Shown: in pieces, positions 5,297 through 7,821 of the stretch
Numbering within the stretch: position 1 is the stretch's first letter
Layout of the letters: every line of letters starts with the position of its first letter
Source of the DNA: an uncultured Rhizobiaceae group bacterium
Lineage (GTDB): Bacteria > Pseudomonadota > Alphaproteobacteria > Rhizobiales > Rhizobiaceae
NCBI GenBank assembly: GCA_937923355.1
Contig: CALAIO010000343.1
Span: 1 to 7,821, forward strand
Length of the DNA: 7,821 nt
Direction: 5' to 3'
Position numbers and translations under genes: made by a program
Notes under the pieces: generated by a model
Seen by the model: the letters and a program-made list of their open reading frames with translations, nothing else
The model's database searches: none
Told to the model about the DNA's origin: nothing

Positions 5297-6769
5297 ATGC
5301 CCCGCGCACTTATGTTTCAAGGTACAGGCTCTGATGTTGGCAAGACAGTTCTTGTCGCAGGGCTTTGTCGTGCCGCTAAACGCCGTGGCATTAAAGTGGT
5401 GCCGTTTAAACCACAGAACATGTCAAACAATGCAGCCGTAGCAAAAGCAGATAGTGGTGAGGGCGAGATTGGTCGCGGGCAATGGTTGCAGGCGCTTGCT
5501 TGTGGGGTTGAGCCGACCGTTCACATGAACCCGGTATTGCTCAAGCCGCAAAACCAAATTGGTTCTCAGGTCGTCGTGCAAGGTAAGGTCTGGGGTAATG
5601 CCAAGGCGCGTGAATATCTTGCGATGAAACCCAAGCTATTAGAATCGGTTATGGAAAGTTTCTCACGTGTTGGAGAAGAGGCTGACTTGATTTTGGTTGA
5701 GGGCGCTGGTTCGCCTGCGGAGATAAATCTACGAGCAGGCGACATTGCAAACATGGGCTTTGCCAGTGAAGCGAATGTGCCAGTGGTGCTGATCGGCGAT
5801 ATTGACCGCGGCGGCGTAATTGCTTCCATCGTTGGTACGCATACGATTTTGCCGCCAGAAGATCGTGACATGATTGTAGGTTATCTGATCAATAAGTTTC
5901 GTGGAGATATTTCGCTCTTTGATGACGGGTTGAAATCCATCACTGATTTTACGGATTGGAAGTCCTTCGGCATTTTGCCATGGGTTGATGCGATTAAAAG
6001 ACTGCCTGCGGAAGACAGTGTCGCGCTCGATAAGATGAGCAAGCAGGCGCAAGAGGGTTTCAAAATTGTTGTGCCTGCCATGGGCAAGATTGCTAATTTT
6101 GATGATCTTGATCCGCTACGGGCAGAAGAGGGTGTGGCACTTCAGTTTATTAGAAAGGGCGATGCCTTTCCGAATGATGCGGATATGATTGTTCTGCCCG
6201 GTTCAAAGTCCACCATTGCCGATATGCAAGAGCTGCGTGCCAATGGATGGGAAGCGCCGATTAAAGATTTTGCTGCAAAAGGTGGAACGATTATTGGTAT
6301 TTGTGGCGGTTATCAGGTTTTGGGCAAATCAATCAAAGACCCGTTAGGGCTTGAAGGGGATGTGCGCGAGATTGAAGGACTTGGCCTGCTTGATATTGAA
6401 ACAAAATTGATACCTGAAAAGACTGTCAAGAATTCTAAACCAAATTCGATAGAGCATGATCTTCCTTTAGACGGATATGAAATTCACATGGGGCAAACCA
6501 GTGGCGAAGACTGCTCACGCCCGATGATTGATTTTGGCGACCACAAAGATGGCGCGATCAACCCCCAAGGCAATGTGCGCGGCTGTTACCTGCACGGCCT
6601 ATTCGGAAGTGATGCTTATCGCAAGGTGCTCTTAAAATCTGCTGGTTTCGTTGGTGGCGGTCATATTTCCTATATGGAAACGGTAGAGCAGGCACTGGAC
6701 GAACTGGCAGAAGAAATGGAGCTATGGCTTGATGTGGATGGGTTGCTTCAAAATGCGCAGGAAGTTTAG
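5297..6769 (+). CDS. cobQ: Cobyric acid synthase (glutamine-hydrolysing)
   Basis: Cytosolic ATP-dependent amidotransferase that amidates the b, d, e and g side chains of adenosylcobyrinic acid a,c-diamide to give adenosylcobyric acid, with glutamine as nitrogen donor. The 490 residues match the family's usual length. The N-terminal synthetase domain (about 3-230) starts with a P-loop-like GTGSDVGKT, then FKPQNMSNNAAV, the NPVLLKP motif and LVEGAGSPAEINL. The C-terminal class I GATase_3 domain (about 255-450) has the nucleophile C336 in GICGGYQVLGKSI, the motif YEIHMGQT and H433 in GCYLHGLFG; all key residues are present. The ATG at 5297 has AGGA seven bases upstream, overlapping a possible hairpin. 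It is followed after 76 bp by cobP. No B12 riboswitch fits in the 55-base leader. Confidence 0.97.
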   Translation: MPRALMFQGTGSDVGKTVLVAGLCRAAKRRGIKVVPFKPQNMSNNAAVAKADSGEGEIGRGQWLQALACGVEPTVHMNPVLLKPQNQIGSQVVVQGKVWGNAKAREYLAMKPKLLESVMESFSRVGEEADLILVEGAGSPAEINLRAGDIANMGFASEANVPVVLIGDIDRGGVIASIVGTHTILPPEDRDMIVGYLINKFRGDISLFDDGLKSITDFTDWKSFGILPWVDAIKRLPAEDSVALDKMSKQAQEGFKIVVPAMGKIANFDDLDPLRAEEGVALQFIRKGDAFPNDADMIVLPGSKSTIADMQELRANGWEAPIKDFAAKGGTIIGICGGYQVLGKSIKDPLGLEGDVREIEGLGLLDIETKLIPEKTVKNSKPNSIEHDLPLDGYEIHMGQTSGEDCSRPMIDFGDHKDGAINPQGNVRGCYLHGLFGSDAYRKVLLKSAGFVGGGHISYMETVEQALDELAEEMELWLDVDGLLQNAQEV

Positions 6770-6790
6770 CAAACAAGCTTTTAATTTCAT

Positions 6791-6818
6791 TTGACCGAAA
6801 GATACGTTTCCCGATAAA
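6791..6818 (+). promoter_or_regulatory. Candidate sigma-70-type promoter for cobP-cobW
   Basis: TTGACC (6791-6796; one mismatch to TTGACA) and GATAAA (6813-6818; two mismatches to TATAAT) are 16 bases apart in the 76-bp cobQ-cobP gap. Initiation near 6825 would leave a leader of about 20 bases containing AGGAGG at 6831-6836. Such a leader is far too short for a cobalamin riboswitch. Read-through from cobQ is equally possible. Confidence 0.4.
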
Positions 6819-6845
6819 CCTTAGGGCAACAGGAGGCATTCCACC

Positions 6846-7361
6846 ATGACAGCAGAAACCACATTCATTTTGGGCGGGGCGCGTTCGGGCAAGAGTAAGT
6901 TTGCTGAGGGGCTTGTTTTGAAATCAGGTCTCAAGCCGATTTATATTGCGACGGGTCGGGCGTTGGATGATGAAATGGTCAGCCGTGTGGAGACGCACCA
7001 AGGACGACGCGGTGATGAATGGACGACGGTTGAAGAACCGCTTGCGCTGGTCGATGCGCTTCGTCAGGCTTCTCACCCTAAACGCATGATTTTGGTGGAT
7101 TGTCTGACGCTTTGGATTACCAATCTGATGATGGCGGAAGCCAATGCCATTCATGAATGTGCGGGGCTTGTGCAGTTTTTGCAGGAAGAAGCTAGTGTGC
7201 CGATCGTGATTGTCTCAAATGAGACAGGGATGGGCGTTACGCCTATGAATAAAATGGCGCGAGAATTTAATGATATTGCAGGTTCAGTACATCAAGAGAT
7301 TGCAAGTGTATGTGACGCTGCTTATCTGGTAACTGCTGGCCTTCCTCAACGTTTAAAGTGA
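6846..7361 (+). CDS. cobP: Bifunctional adenosylcobinamide kinase/adenosylcobinamide-phosphate guanylyltransferase
   Basis: Cytosolic CobU/CobP enzyme: it phosphorylates adenosylcobinamide and then transfers GMP from GTP to form adenosyl-GDP-cobinamide, the activated substrate for nucleotide loop assembly. The 171 residues match the usual size. Visible motifs are the P-loop GGARSGKS (10-17), YIATGRALDDEM (33-44), H51 in RVETHQGRR, which corresponds to the guanylylated His of Salmonella CobU, VDCLTLWITNLM, and the C-terminal VSNETGMGV and ITAGLP-like VTAGLPQRLK. The ATG at 6846 has a strong AGGAGG nine bases upstream. The TGA is 10 bp before cobW, so the two are surely co-transcribed. In organisms of the aerobic pathway this gene is called cobP; cobU is the Salmonella name. 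Confidence 0.96.
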   Translation: MTAETTFILGGARSGKSKFAEGLVLKSGLKPIYIATGRALDDEMVSRVETHQGRRGDEWTTVEEPLALVDALRQASHPKRMILVDCLTLWITNLMMAEANAIHECAGLVQFLQEEASVPIVIVSNETGMGVTPMNKMAREFNDIAGSVHQEIASVCDAAYLVTAGLPQRLK

Positions 7362-7371
7362 GTTTAAAAAC

Positions 7372-7821
7372 ATGGACGCTCAAAAAATCCCTGCAACGGT
7401 TATTACCGGCTTTTTAGGTGCTGGTAAAACAACCATCATCCGCAACATGTTGGCAACTGCCAATGGCAAACGCATCGCGCTGATTATCAATGAATTTGGT
7501 GATCTGGGGGTTGATGGCGACATTCTTGCTGGCTGTGGCGATGAGACTTGTAGCGAAGATGATATTGTTGAACTGAACAATGGTTGTATTTGTTGTACAG
7601 TTGCAGATGATTTTGTGCCGACCATGCAAAAGCTTTTGGAACGTGAAAACAGACCGGATCACATTGTGATTGAAACATCAGGCCTTGCATTGCCACAACC
7701 ACTGGTGAATGCGTTTAACTGGCCAGAAATTCGCGAGCAGGTAACCGTCGATGGTGTGGTAACGGTGGTGGACAGTCGCGCACTAGCTGATGGTCGCTTT
7801 GCCCATGATCACGATAAGCTC
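7372..7821 (+). CDS. cobW: CobW, G3E-family GTPase of aerobic cobalamin synthesis, 3'-truncated by window edge
   Basis: The first 150 residues of a COG0523/CobW P-loop GTPase; the frame is still open at the last base. Walker A is GFLGAGKTT (13-21), followed by INEFGDLGVDG (39-49), the metal-binding motif GCICC (C72, C74, C75) typical of G3E metallochaperones, and ETSGLALPQPL (101-111). An additional Cys pair, C55 and C60, precedes the CxCC motif. The sequence ends in FAHDHDKL, where a His/Asp-rich part begins. CobW is required in the aerobic pathway and is thought to deliver cobalt to the CobNST chelatase, though its exact reaction is less settled than the others. The ATG at 7372 lies 10 bp after the cobP stop; the GTGAG overlapping that stop is a weak ribosome binding site, suggesting translational coupling. 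cobN would be expected next. Confidence 0.95.
   Translation, partial: MDAQKIPATVITGFLGAGKTTIIRNMLATANGKRIALIINEFGDLGVDGDILAGCGDETCSEDDIVELNNGCICCTVADDFVPTMQKLLERENRPDHIVIETSGLALPQPLVNAFNWPEIREQVTVDGVVTVVDSRALADGRFAHDHDKL

Noticed and set aside
1..7821. Mobile element, phage, CRISPR or defence island
   Set aside because: No transposase, integrase, direct-repeat array, long terminal repeats or defence-type domains were seen; all main genes have housekeeping or metabolic homology.

Overview
The window looks like ordinary chromosome of an alphaproteobacterium, most likely a member of the Hyphomicrobiales (Rhizobiales). The evidence is the cobQ-cobP-cobW gene order of the aerobic cobalamin pathway, the style of CobW (an extra Cys pair before the GCICC motif), a DASS permease with inserted RCK_C domains, and a candidate EcfG/RpoE2-type promoter. 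By eye the base composition is close to balanced, so AT-richer than typical soil rhizobia; a marine lineage is possible, but that is a guess.

Layout. (1) Positions 2-1213, plus strand: the 3' part of an SLC13/DASS-family permease whose start lies before the window. (2) Positions 2678-1210, minus strand: a probable two-gene unit, an exported single-domain rhodanese followed by a membrane-bound sterol desaturase/fatty acid hydroxylase-type di-iron protein. The hydroxylase converges on the permease so tightly that the two stop codons overlap within one TTAA. (3) Positions 2679-2866: the only substantial intergenic region (188 bp), a divergent promoter region carrying several short dyads. (4) Positions 2867-4459, plus: a YcbB/LdtD-like L,D-transpeptidase that probably starts at a GTG. 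(5) Positions 4537-5241, plus: a tryptophan-rich TspO/MBR-related membrane protein behind a GGAAC-N18-TT element that resembles a general-stress sigma promoter. (6) Positions 5297-7821, plus: late and aerobic cobalamin genes cobQ (cobyric acid synthase), cobP (cobinamide kinase/guanylyltransferase) and the 5' part of cobW (G3E GTPase linked to cobalt insertion). The window ends inside cobW; cobN would be expected next.

How they fit together. CobQ amidates the corrin ring to give cobyric acid, CobP activates cobinamide by phosphorylation and GMP transfer, and CobW is thought to serve cobalt delivery to the CobNST chelatase. The TspO-like protein just upstream belongs to a tetrapyrrole-linked family, so a functional tie to corrinoid or heme metabolism is conceivable but unproven. 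The transpeptidase, rhodanese, hydroxylase and permease show no clear pathway link to the cob genes. No B12 riboswitch, tRNA, rRNA, CRISPR array, insertion sequence or phage gene was seen. I found no convincing undescribed system; the most interesting signals are regulatory (around 4481, 5270 and 2703) plus the overlapping stops at 1210.
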